A stretch of 64,000 nucleotides of DNA from Pseudomonas frederiksbergensis (GTDB lineage: Bacteria > Pseudomonadota > Gammaproteobacteria > Pseudomonadales > Pseudomonadaceae), in the NCBI RefSeq assembly GCF_003732665.1, contig NZ_MOBP01000006.1, positions 558,001 through 622,000 of the forward strand, in the 5' to 3' direction. A program made the translations under genes and the position numbers. Below, piece after piece: positions 7,393 through 17,135 of the stretch; within the stretch, counting starts at the first letter, position 1; every line of letters begins with the position of its first letter. The notes under the pieces are model-generated. The model was not told where the DNA came from. It was given only the letters and a program-made list of their open reading frames with translations, and searched no databases.

Positions 7393-10037
7393 CAGCGTTT
7401 CACCAATCCAGTCAAGCCGCCCGCAATCAGGGCAGCAGTATCGGCCAGGGCAACCAGCGGATCGAGTCCGGCGGGCACGGCCATATAACGGGGTTCCCAG
7501 TCAGGCTGGAATTTGTCTTTGAAGCGGCGCAAGCCTTGGAAGTTGTAGAGCTGCTCGCCACGGCGGAAGACCATCGAGCCCAGGCGCTGGGTCAGTGGCG
7601 CGCCGCGACGGGGTTGTAGACCCGACAGCGGCACCATGCCCAGGCTGAACCTGGCGTATCCATGATTTTTATAATATTGAATCAGGCCGACCATCATGAA
7701 CTCCATGGTCAGCTTCGGGGCGTCCGGGTGCGCGCGCATCAGGTCGAGGCTGGCCAGGTCATGGCCGTAGGTCTCGAGCAGGTTGGCGAACGCCACCGGG
7801 CGCCCCTCAAAACGAATCACCGCAACGCGGAAATGCTTGAGGTAGTCATCGCTGAAACGGCCGAGGGAGAAGCCTTTCTCGCGCACGTTCTTGCCGGTCA
7901 GCCAGGCATCGGAAATTGCCTTCAACTCATCCATCGGCGCGTGTCCTGGCTCATGGATCTCCAGCGACAGACCGTCACGGGTGCCGCGGTTCCAGGTGTA
8001 GCGCAGGTCTTTCATCTCTTTGCCCTTGGCTTCGAGATCAAAGCGATGCAGATCGACCCGGGCTTCTTCGCCGAGTTTGATCGCGGTCAGGCCGATGTCC
8101 ATGTAGTACGGCAGGTTCTCGGCGCGCACTTGATAGAAGACCGGGCGTGCGTGGTGGATGTCGCAGAGGTCGCGGAACTGCCAGATCATTTCCGCCCGTT
8201 GCTGGGTCGGGCCGATCGGGTCGTACAGCGCCACCAGGCTGCGGCCACGGCGGGCGTACATCAGGAACGCCTCGTCGTTGGGGTGGAACAGCAACGCCTT
8301 GTCACCGGTCAATGCGAGGCCGCCGTCGGGTTGCGACGAGGCCATGAGGATCTTTACGGCGCGGTCCAGTTCGTCCGGGGTCGGCAAGTGAATGATCGGG
8401 CGTGCGGTGCGCAGCAGCCAGGTCAGCGACACCACTACCAGCAACACGGCTGCACCTAAAAGCGAACGCAAGCCACGGGGCGCGTCAGCGTCGAGGGTGA
8501 ACTGCCACCAGAGTTGATGGCTGTACGGAACGTCCTGATAGGCAAACAGCAGCAGCCAGATCGACGCGCCGAGGACGCAAAGACTGGCGACCAGGTACAG
8601 CGGCGAGAACGGCAACTCGGTCAGGCGACTGGCGCGGTAGAACGAGCGCCGGAACACCCCGAGCAGGCTCGCCGTCAGGGTCATCAGGCAGGCTTCTTCC
8701 CAGTCGAAACCCTTGAGCAGCGAGAGCACGGCGCCCACCAGCAACAGAATGGTGGTCAGCATCCACGCGGCGGAGAGACGGCGGCGCAAGCCCTGGGCCA
8801 GCAATAGGCACAGCACGCCGATCAGGCTGGCGCCGAAGTGCGAGGCGTCTACCAGTCGATGAGGAATCAGGAAACCGATGTGTTCCAGGCGCGTGTCGAT
8901 TTCCGGGGTCGCACCGGAGAACAGCAGCACCACGCCCGACAGGAACACCAGCAACGCCAGAATCGGCGCCGCCAGACCCGAAGCCGCCCGCAATGACTGC
9001 CGGGACTGGAATAGGCGCTGGCCTTCGTTGATCAGCAGGAACACGCAGGCCACCAGCAACGGCAGCACGACATAGATCAGGCGATACAGCAGCAGCGCAG
9101 CGGCCAATGGTGCGGCGCCAAGGGTGTCAGCGAACGCCGCGAGCAGAATGGCTTCGAACACCCCGACACCGCCGGGCACATGGCTGAGCACACCGGCGGC
9201 CAGGGCCAGCAGGTAGATCAGCAGGAACGCGCCGAAGGGTGGGGCTTCCGGCAGCAATAGATAAAGCACGGTGGCAGCGGCGGCCACATCGAGGGCGGTG
9301 ATCACCAGTTGCAGGAACGTCAGGCGGCGGCCCGGCAGGCGCAGGGTACGGCGTCCGGCCTTGACCAGCAGGTTGTCCGGGTAAGGTTGCTCCGGCAGGC
9401 GACGGCGATAGATGCCGATGACCAGCACGGTGGTAAGCAGCAACACGGCGGCGGCAATCAACCCGAGCAAGGTCTCGGAGAGGCCGAGGGCGGAGGAGGC
9501 GGCGGGCAGGTTGCTCAGGGTCGCCAATGCCGCCAGCGGGGGCAGGGCGCAGCCCAGAGAGAGGCTGGCGAACAGGGTCATGTGCGCAACGTCGGCAGCC
9601 CCGAGGCCGTGACGTGCATATAAACGGTAGCGAACCGAGCCGCCCGACAACATCGACAGACCGATGGCATTGCCGATGGCGAAAGCGGTGAAGCCGCCCA
9701 AGGCCAGGGTACGTGGCGCCAGGGTCACACCGGCGTAGCGACTGGCGGACCATTCGTAGCCCAGCAGAATAATGAAGCCGACGACGGTCGCGCCCAATGC
9801 GCCAATCAAGGCCGGTTTCGGGACTTCCAGGATCGAGTCGTGAAGCGCATACAGATCGAGTTCGCTTAATAGATGGCGACAGGCAATCAGCGCGATAGCG
9901 AACAACAGCAAGGTGACGGCCAGACCAATCGGCTGGCGGTATTTGCTGACCAGATCAAGCAGGCGCAAACGCTCGGCCTTGATAGGTTGTGTCGCTGTGA
10001 CGGTGTCTTGTGGATCAGACGAGTTGGCGCGCATCAA
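7392..10037 (-). CDS. mprF: Aminoacyl-phosphatidylglycerol synthase/flippase MprF
   Basis: 881 residues. The N-terminal two thirds carry about 14 membrane segments (flippase domain). The C-terminal third (from about residue 550) is the cytosolic DUF2156 GNAT-like domain that moves an amino acid from aminoacyl-tRNA to phosphatidylglycerol. It includes LMRAHPDAPKLTMEFMMVGL and YARFSLGMVPLSG. In Pseudomonas the product is usually alanyl-PG. The amino-acid specificity cannot be read here. It raises resistance to cationic peptides. It is the first gene of an operon with the AcvB-type hydrolase. Confidence 0.93.
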   Translation of the reverse strand: MMRANSSDPQDTVTATQPIKAERLRLLDLVSKYRQPIGLAVTLLLFAIALIACRHLLSELDLYALHDSILEVPKPALIGALGATVVGFIILLGYEWSASRYAGVTLAPRTLALGGFTAFAIGNAIGLSMLSGGSVRYRLYARHGLGAADVAHMTLFASLSLGCALPPLAALATLSNLPAASSALGLSETLLGLIAAAVLLLTTVLVIGIYRRRLPEQPYPDNLLVKAGRRTLRLPGRRLTFLQLVITALDVAAAATVLYLLLPEAPPFGAFLLIYLLALAAGVLSHVPGGVGVFEAILLAAFADTLGAAPLAAALLLYRLIYVVLPLLVACVFLLINEGQRLFQSRQSLRAASGLAAPILALLVFLSGVVLLFSGATPEIDTRLEHIGFLIPHRLVDASHFGASLIGVLCLLLAQGLRRRLSAAWMLTTILLLVGAVLSLLKGFDWEEACLMTLTASLLGVFRRSFYRASRLTELPFSPLYLVASLCVLGASIWLLLFAYQDVPYSHQLWWQFTLDADAPRGLRSLLGAAVLLVVVSLTWLLRTARPIIHLPTPDELDRAVKILMASSQPDGGLALTGDKALLFHPNDEAFLMYARRGRSLVALYDPIGPTQQRAEMIWQFRDLCDIHHARPVFYQVRAENLPYYMDIGLTAIKLGEEARVDLHRFDLEAKGKEMKDLRYTWNRGTRDGLSLEIHEPGHAPMDELKAISDAWLTGKNVREKGFSLGRFSDDYLKHFRVAVIRFEGRPVAFANLLETYGHDLASLDLMRAHPDAPKLTMEFMMVGLIQYYKNHGYARFSLGMVPLSGLQPRRGAPLTQRLGSMVFRRGEQLYNFQGLRRFKDKFQPDWEPRYMAVPAGLDPLVALADTAALIAGGLTGLVKR

Positions 10038-10273
10038 TCACCTCTTGGATTGTGCGCGACAGGATGGAGGTATCGAGCCAAGTTACCAATCCCTGTAGAA
10101 AAAAATAATCACAAATATTAACGCTTCTCGCGGCATTGCGGCGATGGCGCGTCATCGGTCGTAGAGGGCCTGCCTGGCACAGAGCATAGTCTGAACTCAG
10201 AGCCTTGGTGATCCCGAACGGTTCACTGCACGGTGACAGATCATTGTTGCGAAAGGACTTTTTCAACAGATAC

Positions 10274-10305
10274 AAAAAAGGCCACTCTTTCGAGCAGCCT
10301 TTTTT
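10274..10305 (-). terminator. Terminator of the distal tRNA-fMet gene
   Basis: Reading leftward, AAAAAAGGCTGCTCGAAAGA is followed by the complementary arm and a T run. It sits 7 bases past the CCA end of the tRNA at 10312. Confidence 0.75.
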
Positions 10306-10311
10306 GATGTT

Positions 10312-10388
<77 letters not shown>

Positions 10389-10570
10389 TCTGTGTGGCGG
10401 CATTCTATAGAGATACGCTTGGGTGTCAACCGTTAATCCCGAGATAGGTCAAATAAGCGTGAATTAGTGTCGAACGGTAGCAGGGCAAAGGTAAGTTTCG
10501 GAATCAGAACGATTTCTTATTTCTGCCCGGTGCGCGGATGAGCGGTGTATTCCACAAAACAGACGCGCAC

Positions 10571-10602
10571 AAAAAAGGCCACTCTTTCGAGTAGCCTTTC
10601 TT
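10571..10602 (-). terminator. Terminator-like hairpin after tRNA-fMet copy 2
   Basis: The same AAAAAAGGCCACTCTTTCGA element as after copy 1, with one arm slightly changed (GTAGCC for GCAGCC) and a broken T run (TTTCTT). Read-through to copy 1 is therefore possible. Confidence 0.6.
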
Positions 10603-10608
10603 GATGTT

Positions 10609-10685
<77 letters not shown>

Positions 10686-10901
10686 TCTGTGTGTCGGCAT
10701 TCTACAGAGGAACGCTGGGGTGTCAACCTTCAATGTGAAGAAAACCTGTTCCTGTTCAATCGCTTAGCTGAAAAACGGGCAGGGCGGCAGCGCTGGAAGT
10801 CAGGCGCGGCAAGGCTTGCAGCTCTATCGACAGGTGTTATTCGATTGAGAAAATAAATTCATCCGGCCATTTCCTACAGCAGATAAAGAAGATTCAGAGT
10901 A
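10686..10901. other. Intergenic region between tRNA-fMet and dinB
   Basis: No gene or repeat is recognised. It must contain the leftward tRNA promoter and the upstream part of the dinB promoter. Confidence 0.4.
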
Positions 10902-10917
10902 CTGGTGCTATATACAG
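10902..10917 (+). promoter_or_regulatory. LexA (SOS) box of dinB
   Basis: CTGGTGCTATATACAG is a 16-base CTG-N10-CAG LexA box with the TATATA-rich centre. It ends 68 bases before the dinB ATG. DinB is a classical SOS gene, so LexA repression is expected. Confidence 0.85.
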
Positions 10918-10985
10918 GTGTCAGTGAGATACTGCCGATCCGGCTAGTCATCACGTCATTTCCTTGCCATGAACACCGCTTTTAT

Positions 10986-12047
10986 ATGACTCAACGCAAA
11001 ATCATCCACGTCGACTGTGACTGTTTCTACGCCGCCATCGAGATGCGTGATGACCCGCGCCTGGCCGGCAAGCCACTGGCGGTGGGTGGGTCGGCGGACC
11101 GGCGTGGGGTGATTGCCACCTGCAATTACGAGGCACGGGCCTATGGCGTGCGCTCGGCGATGTCCTCCGGGCACGCCTTGAAGCTGTGCCCGGACCTGAC
11201 CATCGTCAAGCCGCGCATGGACGCCTATAGAGAAGCGTCAAAGGAAATTCATACGATCTTCAGCGATTACACCGACCTGATCGAACCGCTTTCCCTTGAT
11301 GAGGCCTACCTGGACGTGTCGGACAGCGCGCATTTTGGCGGCAGCGCCACGCGGATTGCCCAGGACATCCGCCGTCGCGTATCCAATCAGTTGCACATCA
11401 CGGTCTCTGCGGGGGTGGCGCCGAACAAGTTCCTGGCCAAGATCGCCAGCGATTGGAAAAAGCCCAATGGCTTGTTCGTCATCACCCCGGACCAGGTGGA
11501 AGATTTTGTCAGCGGTTTGCCGGTGAGCAAGCTGCACGGTGTGGGCAAGGTCACCGCCGACAAGCTCGCCAGACTCGGCATCATTGATTGCGCGCATCTG
11601 CGTGAGTGGAACAAGTTGGCGCTGGTTCGCGAATTCGGCAGTTTTGGTGAGCGATTGTGGAGCCTGGCCCGTGGCATCGATGAGCGACTGGTGCACAACG
11701 ACAACCGTCGGCAATCCATCAGCGTTGAAAACACCTACGACGTGGACCTGCCGGATTTGGTGAGTTGCCTGGATAAGTTGCCTGAGCTGCTGGAGACCCT
11801 GGCCGGGCGCATGGCGCGCATCGACAGCAGCTATCGGCCGGGCAAGCCGTTCGTCAAAGTGAAATTCCATGACTTCACCCAAACCACGCTGGAGCAGGCC
11901 GGGGCAGGGCGGGACTTGGGGAGTTATCAGTTGTTGCTGACTCAGGCATTCAATCGCGGCGGCAAACCGGTGCGGTTGTTGGGAATCGGGGTAAGGCTGG
12001 AGGATTTGCGGGGTGGGTTTGAGCAGATGGAGTTGTTTGAGCGATAG
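10986..12047 (+). CDS. dinB: DNA polymerase IV
   Basis: Y-family translesion polymerase, 353 residues, normal length. The catalytic metal site is D10 in HVDCDCFYAAIE and the acidic pair in LSLDEAYLD (near residue 103). The finger, thumb (HHH motif around KLHGVGKVTADKL) and little-finger domains follow. The frame opens at 10905, but the ATG at 10986 gives the standard N-terminus MTQRKIIHVDCD and leaves the LexA box outside the gene. It probably acts under SOS control. Confidence 0.95.
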   Translation: MTQRKIIHVDCDCFYAAIEMRDDPRLAGKPLAVGGSADRRGVIATCNYEARAYGVRSAMSSGHALKLCPDLTIVKPRMDAYREASKEIHTIFSDYTDLIEPLSLDEAYLDVSDSAHFGGSATRIAQDIRRRVSNQLHITVSAGVAPNKFLAKIASDWKKPNGLFVITPDQVEDFVSGLPVSKLHGVGKVTADKLARLGIIDCAHLREWNKLALVREFGSFGERLWSLARGIDERLVHNDNRRQSISVENTYDVDLPDLVSCLDKLPELLETLAGRMARIDSSYRPGKPFVKVKFHDFTQTTLEQAGAGRDLGSYQLLLTQAFNRGGKPVRLLGIGVRLEDLRGGFEQMELFER

Positions 12048-12082
12048 CGGCAGGGTGTAAAAGTCGTGGTGAATGTGAGGCC

Positions 12083-12180
12083 GTCTTCGCGAGCAAGCCC
12101 GCTCCCACATTGGATCTGCTGTGGACACATTATTTGTGAACACTTCCAAATCCCCTGTGGGAGCGGGCTTGCTCGCGAAG
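12083..12180. repeat. REPIN (GTGGGAGCGGGC family)
   Basis: Inverted REP (CGCGAGCAAGCCCGCTCCCA) at the left and direct REP (GTGGGAGCGGGCTTGCTCGC) at the right, with about 45 bases between. It lies between the convergent dinB and lipoprotein genes. Confidence 0.9.
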
Positions 12181-12197
12181 CTTTTAGGCTTTTGCTT

Positions 12198-13151
12198 TTA
12201 ATTCGGATTGGGATCCGCCACCAACCGCCCCGCATCCTTGTTCAAGGACTTGAGGAATTCGGTCTGCAGCTCGGGGTCGTTACGCGTCAGTTCGATCAGG
12301 CTCTGTTCCAGCTCGCTGGCTTCTTCTTCCAGACCCAGTTCCGACAGGCGTTTGACCCGGTGTACCCACTGGCTCACTTCGTCGTCTTCGAGGTCGTCGT
12401 AAATCAACCCGTGGGCTTCGAGCAACTTGCCGCGCAAGCCGCTGCTGACCGCCAGGGACGAGTCGGTGTGCACGTCGTCCTGGGCATCGGCGACCGTGAT
12501 CAGCAGTCGGCTCAGATGGTTGATGTCATGTTCAGCGAACGGACTGTCCAACAGATTCAGGCGTAACACGCCGTTTTTGTCGGTATTCAGGTCGAAGGTT
12601 TCCTTGCCGGCCTTTACCTGCACCGGACGCTCGCTCCAGGGCAAGCTCGAATATTCCGTGCGCTTATCGCGCTGGACTTCATCGATGCCCGCCAGGTTTT
12701 GCTGGGCGCGACCATGGGACTGCACGTTCATGAACGGGTTGATCCCGGCAAAACCGTAGCTCAGCCAATCCTTCGTCACGCTGTCCGGCAGGTTGCCGAG
12801 GGCGAACACGTTGACCACGTTCGCACCGACGCCTGCAACGATAGCCACCATGCCCAGCGGGATCTCGTAGACCTCCCGCCAGGGTTGGTACGGCGTGTAG
12901 CGATCGTAATGGCGCGTGACTTCAAATTCGGTGACTTCGAAGGTTTTTTGCTCGTGGATTTTCACCCGGCGTTGCGGCAGCTCAAGCACCTTGGGCTCAC
13001 CGACATCGATCTGCAGGCTGTGATCGAGCAATTTGCGCTCGACCCGTTCCTCGTGCTCGCTGCGTTGTGACATTTGATTGGCACAGCCGCTGACCAGCAG
13101 GGCGCCGCACAGGGCGGCACCACCGAGGCCTAAGGTGTTTCGCTTGAACAT
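12198..13151 (-). CDS. Conserved hypothetical lipoprotein
   Basis: 317 residues. Type II signal peptide with lipobox LVSGC (Cys23), so an outer- or inner-membrane lipoprotein. A hydrophobic stretch at about residues 98-115 (IPLGMVAIVAGVGANVVNVF) could be a membrane or buried segment. The C-terminal third is acidic and helical (SELGLEEEASELEQSLIELT). Neither the fold nor the function is recognised. It lies 17 bases downstream of proS on the same strand and may be co-transcribed with it. Confidence 0.75.
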   Translation of the reverse strand: MFKRNTLGLGGAALCGALLVSGCANQMSQRSEHEERVERKLLDHSLQIDVGEPKVLELPQRRVKIHEQKTFEVTEFEVTRHYDRYTPYQPWREVYEIPLGMVAIVAGVGANVVNVFALGNLPDSVTKDWLSYGFAGINPFMNVQSHGRAQQNLAGIDEVQRDKRTEYSSLPWSERPVQVKAGKETFDLNTDKNGVLRLNLLDSPFAEHDINHLSRLLITVADAQDDVHTDSSLAVSSGLRGKLLEAHGLIYDDLEDDEVSQWVHRVKRLSELGLEEEASELEQSLIELTRNDPELQTEFLKSLNKDAGRLVADPNPN

Positions 13152-13168
13152 GACTTCTCTATCTGGTG

Positions 13169-14884
13169 TCAGCGGCGGATACGGGCCTGGAGGAAAGACA
13201 GCACGTCAGCGACCGGCAGGGCTTGCGCCTCGGCCTCGGTGCGGCTCTTGTATTCCAGATTGCCTTCGGCGAGGCCGCGGTCACTGACCACGATCCGGTG
13301 AGGAATGCCGATCAGCTCCATGTCCGCGAACTTGATGCCCGGGCTGGTTTTCTTGTCGCGATCGTCCAGCAGCACTTCGAAACCGGCCGCCGTCAATTCG
13401 GCGTACAGCTTGTCGGTGGCTTCGCGAACCTGTTCGGTTTCGTAGCGCAGCGGCACCAGGGCAACCTGGAATGGCGCCAGTGCGTCGCTCCAGATGATGC
13501 CTTTGTCGTCGTTGTTCTGCTCGATGGCGGCAGCCACCACGCGGGACACGCCAATACCGTAGCAACCCATTTCCAGGGTGACCGGCTTGCCGTTCTCGCC
13601 CAGCACTTCGCACTTCATCGCCTTGCTGTACTTGTTGCCCAGCTGGAAGATGTGCCCGACTTCGATGCCGCGCTTGATTTCCAGGGTGCCCTTGCCATCC
13701 GGGCTTGGATCGCCGGCCACGACGTTACGCAGGTCGGCCACGGTTGGAACCGGCAGGTCACGTTCCCAGTTCACGCCGAAGTAGTGCTTGTCGTCGATGT
13801 TCGCGCCAATGCCGAAGTCGCTCATCAGCTCGACCGAACGGTCGATGATGATTGGCAGCGGCAGGTTCAGCGGGCCGAGGGAGCCGGCACCGGCGCCAAT
13901 CGCGTCACGCAATTCGCTTTCCGAAGCCATGACCAGCGGGTTGGCAACGCCTGGTTGCTGGGCGGCCTTGATTTCGTTCAGTTCGTGGTCGCCACGGATG
14001 ATCAGGGCAATCAGCTTGCCTGCTTCTTCGGCGTGGACCACGAGGGTCTTGATGGTTTTTTCGATAGGCAGACCGAAACCTTCGACCAGTTGCGCAATGG
14101 TCTTGGCGTTCGGGGTGTCGACCAGGCGCAGCTCTTCGGCAGGCGCGGCGCGGGATGTTTCACGCGGCACGGCTTCGGCTTTCTCGATGTTCGCGGCGTA
14201 GTCGGAACCGTTGCTGAACACGATATCGTCTTCGCCGGACTCGGCCAGTACGTGGAACTCGTGGGAGCCGGCACCGCCGATGGAGCCGTTGTCGGCTTCA
14301 ACAGGGCGGAATTTCAGGCCCAGGCGCGTGAATACGTTGCAGTAGGCCTGGTGCATGCGGTCGTAGGTGACCTGCAGCGAAGGCTGGTCCGCGTGGAAGG
14401 AGTAGGCGTCCTTCATGATGAATTCGCGACCGCGCATCAAACCGAAACGTGGACGGATTTCGTCACGGAATTTGGTCTGGATCTGATACAGGTTGATCGG
14501 CAGCTGTTTGTAGCTGCTCAACTCGTTGCGCATCAGGTCGGTGATCACTTCTTCATGGGTCGGGCCGGCGCAGAAGTCGCGACCGTGACGATCCTTGAAG
14601 CGCAGCAATTCAGGGCCGTATTCTTCCCAGCGACCGGATTCCTGCCACAGTTCAGCCGGCTGAGTGCTCGGCATCAACACTTCAAGCGAGCCGGCGGCGT
14701 TCATTTCTTCACGAACGACGGCTTCGACCTTGCGCATCACTCGCAAACCCATGGGCAGCCAGGTGTACAGGCCCGAGGCGAGTTTGCGGATCATGCCGGC
14801 GCGCAGCATCAGCTGGTGGCTGATCACGACCGCGTCGGAAGGCGTTTCTTTCTGTGTGGCGAGCAAAAATTGACTGGTGCGCAT
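13169..14884 (-). CDS. proS: Prolyl-tRNA synthetase
   Basis: 571 residues, the bacterial-type ProRS with a long insertion (editing) domain between class II motifs 2 and 3. Motif 2 is visible as [20 protein letters not shown] near residue 138. Motif 3 is [15 protein letters not shown] near 440. A C-terminal anticodon-binding domain ([13 protein letters not shown] onward) completes it. It charges tRNA-Pro and edits Ala-tRNA-Pro. Confidence 0.97.
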   Translation of the reverse strand: MRTSQFLLATQKETPSDAVVISHQLMLRAGMIRKLASGLYTWLPMGLRVMRKVEAVVREEMNAAGSLEVLMPSTQPAELWQESGRWEEYGPELLRFKDRHGRDFCAGPTHEEVITDLMRNELSSYKQLPINLYQIQTKFRDEIRPRFGLMRGREFIMKDAYSFHADQPSLQVTYDRMHQAYCNVFTRLGLKFRPVEADNGSIGGAGSHEFHVLAESGEDDIVFSNGSDYAANIEKAEAVPRETSRAAPAEELRLVDTPNAKTIAQLVEGFGLPIEKTIKTLVVHAEEAGKLIALIIRGDHELNEIKAAQQPGVANPLVMASESELRDAIGAGAGSLGPLNLPLPIIIDRSVELMSDFGIGANIDDKHYFGVNWERDLPVPTVADLRNVVAGDPSPDGKGTLEIKRGIEVGHIFQLGNKYSKAMKCEVLGENGKPVTLEMGCYGIGVSRVVAAAIEQNNDDKGIIWSDALAPFQVALVPLRYETEQVREATDKLYAELTAAGFEVLLDDRDKKTSPGIKFADMELIGIPHRIVVSDRGLAEGNLEYKSRTEAEAQALPVADVLSFLQARIRR

Positions 14885-15014
14885 GGTTGGCCGTTGTCGG
14901 TTGCTGATGACGAGAAATGACGGAGCATTGTACGGGCGAGATCCGCTGACGTACAGAAGTGCGGCCGGCGGTGTGGCTCGATGGCGGGAATCCTCCCGCC
15001 ATTCGGGACGTTTC

Positions 15015-16574
15015 CTACGACTCTTCCACGACCGGCGTCTGCACCGGTTCAGGCGTCGGCGTCGGGCCGGCCTTGCGGCTCTCCTGGAACCAGTGCAGGG
15101 CGATCAGCAGCAGCGTCGGCACGCCAAGAAGGGCGGTGATCAGGAAGAAGTTGTGGTAGCCGTATTTCTCCACCATGACCCCGGAGTAGCCACCGATCAG
15201 GCGCGGCAGCAGGAGCATGATCGAACTGAGCAGGGCGTATTGGGTGGCGGAGAACTTGAGGTTGGTCAGGCTCGACAGGTAGGCGACGAACGCTGACGTG
15301 GCCAGGCCCGAGCTGAAGTTGTCCAGGGAAATGGTCACGATCAGCATGTTCAGGTTGGCGCCCATGTCGGCGAGCATCAGGAACAGCAGGTTGGTGGCTG
15401 CCGAGGCGATGCCGCCGATGAGCAGGATCGGCAGGATGCCAAAACGCACGATCAGCAGACCGCCCATGCCGGCACCGACCAGGGTCATGATCAGGCCGAA
15501 GATCTTACTGACGCTGGCAATCTGATCCTTGGTGAAGCCTTGGTCGATGTAGAACACGTTGGCCATCACGCCCATGACCGTATCCGACATTCGATAGGTG
15601 GCGATCAGCCCGAGCAGCAAGAACGCTTGCCAGCGATAACGCAGAATGAAGTCGTTGACTGGCGTCAACACCGGTGCCAACCCGCGGCGGCCCATGGAGG
15701 ACAGGCACAGGGCGGTCAGGGTGATATAGAGAATGGCCCGCAGGAATGCGCGGTCCTCGAGCAGCAGGTCGAGCAGGCTGACGCCGCCGAACAGCACACT
15801 GGCGAAATCGGTGTTGTAGAGCTGGGTGAACATGGCCGGTACGGACACCAGCAACACGATCAACACGAACACCGAGGCCAATTGATGCACAAAACTGTAG
15901 CGTCCGGCCTGCAACTGGGTGCGCAGCGGCACCGGCGGCTCGCGCATGAACAGGGTGGTGAGCAGCGCCGGGATCATCAGGGCGCCGAACAGCACATAAG
16001 TGCCGGTCCAGGCCGAGTGCTGGTAGTTGAAGCCTGTCGAGCCAAAGCCTTCGGCGAAAAACAGCGCGCCGGCGGTGGCCAGCAACGCTGCGATCCGATA
16101 GCCGGACATGTAGCTGGCGGCCAGCGCGGCCTGGCGGCTGTCTTCGGCGATTTCCAGACGATAGGCGTCCACCGCGATGTCTTGGGTCGCCGAGGCGAAC
16201 GCGACGATCACGGCGATGGCGATGAGCCAGGACAGGTGCTTTTGCGGGTCGCAGAAGCCCATGCCGATCAGGCCCAGGATCACCAGGGATTGGGCGAGCA
16301 CCAGCCAGGAGCGGCGGCGGCCGAGTTTGCCCAATAATGGCAGGCGCCATTGATCGAGCAGCGGGGACCACACCCATTTAAAGGCGTAGGCCAAACCGAT
16401 GAGACTTGCATAGCCAATGGTCTCGCGGGCCACACCGGCCTCGCGCAACCAGACCGACAGCGTCGAGAACACCAGCATGTAGGGCAAGCCGGCGGCGAAA
16501 CCAAGCAGCAACAGCACAAGTGTTGAAGGGCTGGCATAGGCGGCGAGCGCGGCGCGCCAGGTTTTACGGGGCAT
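15015..16574 (-). CDS. ampG: AmpG-type muropeptide permease (MFS)
   Basis: 519 residues with 12-14 hydrophobic segments. It has an AmpG-like N-terminus ([24 protein letters not shown]) and the [13 protein letters not shown] motif of the family around residue 150. It imports GlcNAc-anhydroMurNAc peptides for cell-wall recycling and so feeds AmpR signalling. P. aeruginosa has two AmpG-like permeases (PA4393 and PA4218), so which orthologue this is remains uncertain. The neighbouring genes do not decide it. Confidence 0.85.
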   Translation of the reverse strand: MPRKTWRAALAAYASPSTLVLLLLGFAAGLPYMLVFSTLSVWLREAGVARETIGYASLIGLAYAFKWVWSPLLDQWRLPLLGKLGRRRSWLVLAQSLVILGLIGMGFCDPQKHLSWLIAIAVIVAFASATQDIAVDAYRLEIAEDSRQAALAASYMSGYRIAALLATAGALFFAEGFGSTGFNYQHSAWTGTYVLFGALMIPALLTTLFMREPPVPLRTQLQAGRYSFVHQLASVFVLIVLLVSVPAMFTQLYNTDFASVLFGGVSLLDLLLEDRAFLRAILYITLTALCLSSMGRRGLAPVLTPVNDFILRYRWQAFLLLGLIATYRMSDTVMGVMANVFYIDQGFTKDQIASVSKIFGLIMTLVGAGMGGLLIVRFGILPILLIGGIASAATNLLFLMLADMGANLNMLIVTISLDNFSSGLATSAFVAYLSSLTNLKFSATQYALLSSIMLLLPRLIGGYSGVMVEKYGYHNFFLITALLGVPTLLLIALHWFQESRKAGPTPTPEPVQTPVVEES

Positions 16575-16617
16575 GGGCTGAAGTCTGCCTCAAGATTACG
16601 GAAACAAAGCGCGCACT

Positions 16618-16971
16618 CTAACCGCTGTGCTCTACCGGGCGCCAGCCATGACGCTGAATATCAACACGATTGTTCAGGATACTGATGCCCTCACTGCGCA
16701 AACGTGCCCTTTGTTCATCCCCCGAAGCGGTGCCCACCGGCAGGCTGATCCGACCGCCGGCACCGAGCACTCGATGCCAGGGCAACTTGGTGTCGCCAGG
16801 CAATTGGCTCAGGGTGCGACCGACCCAGCGCGCCGCACGGCCCAGCCCCGCCAATTCGGCCAATTGTCCGTAACTCACGACTTTGCCCTCGGGCACTTGG
16901 GCCAGGGTCAGGTAGAGCGCCGTGCGTCGGATTTGCGCCGGGCTTTCGGTTTCGCTGGTCGCGTCTGTCAC
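16618..16971 (-). CDS. Alkyltransferase-like protein (ATL, MGMT family)
   Basis: 117 residues, the small C-terminal-domain form of O6-alkylguanine DNA methyltransferase. The active-site PCHR is replaced by PWHR (P64-W65-H66-R67), so it cannot accept alkyl groups. ATL proteins bind O6-alkylguanine lesions and direct them to nucleotide excision repair. The wHTH part VVSYGQLAELAG (31-42) and the recognition arginine in RAARWVG are present. The start is GTG with AGGA 9 bases upstream. Confidence 0.88.
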   Translation of the reverse strand: MTDATSETESPAQIRRTALYLTLAQVPEGKVVSYGQLAELAGLGRAARWVGRTLSQLPGDTKLPWHRVLGAGGRISLPVGTASGDEQRARLRSEGISILNNRVDIQRHGWRPVEHSG

Positions 16972-17135
16972 GTCCGCAGTTCCTGTAGGAATGGGTTTTG
17001 CTGCCTGTAGGTTAAGTCCTGAAGTAACAATTGAGAAAGGAACTCAATAGAAATAGTCGGGTCAGTCCTTGCTAGCGCCTTATTCCTTGGGATAATGCCG
17101 ACTTTTTTTCGCAAACCAGAGCCTTCGATTTGCTT

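Noticed and set aside
6016..7488. 490-codon plus-strand frame over the AcvB/VirJ gene
   Set aside because: Opposite a gene with catalytic motifs and operon overlap with mprF. No family resemblance of its own.
10015..10275. 86-codon minus-strand frame between tRNA-fMet and mprF
   Set aside because: No family resemblance and it overlaps the mprF start. Probably untranslated.
13166..14920. 584-codon plus-strand frame opposite proS
   Set aside because: proS is unmistakable on the other strand. The frame is a shadow.
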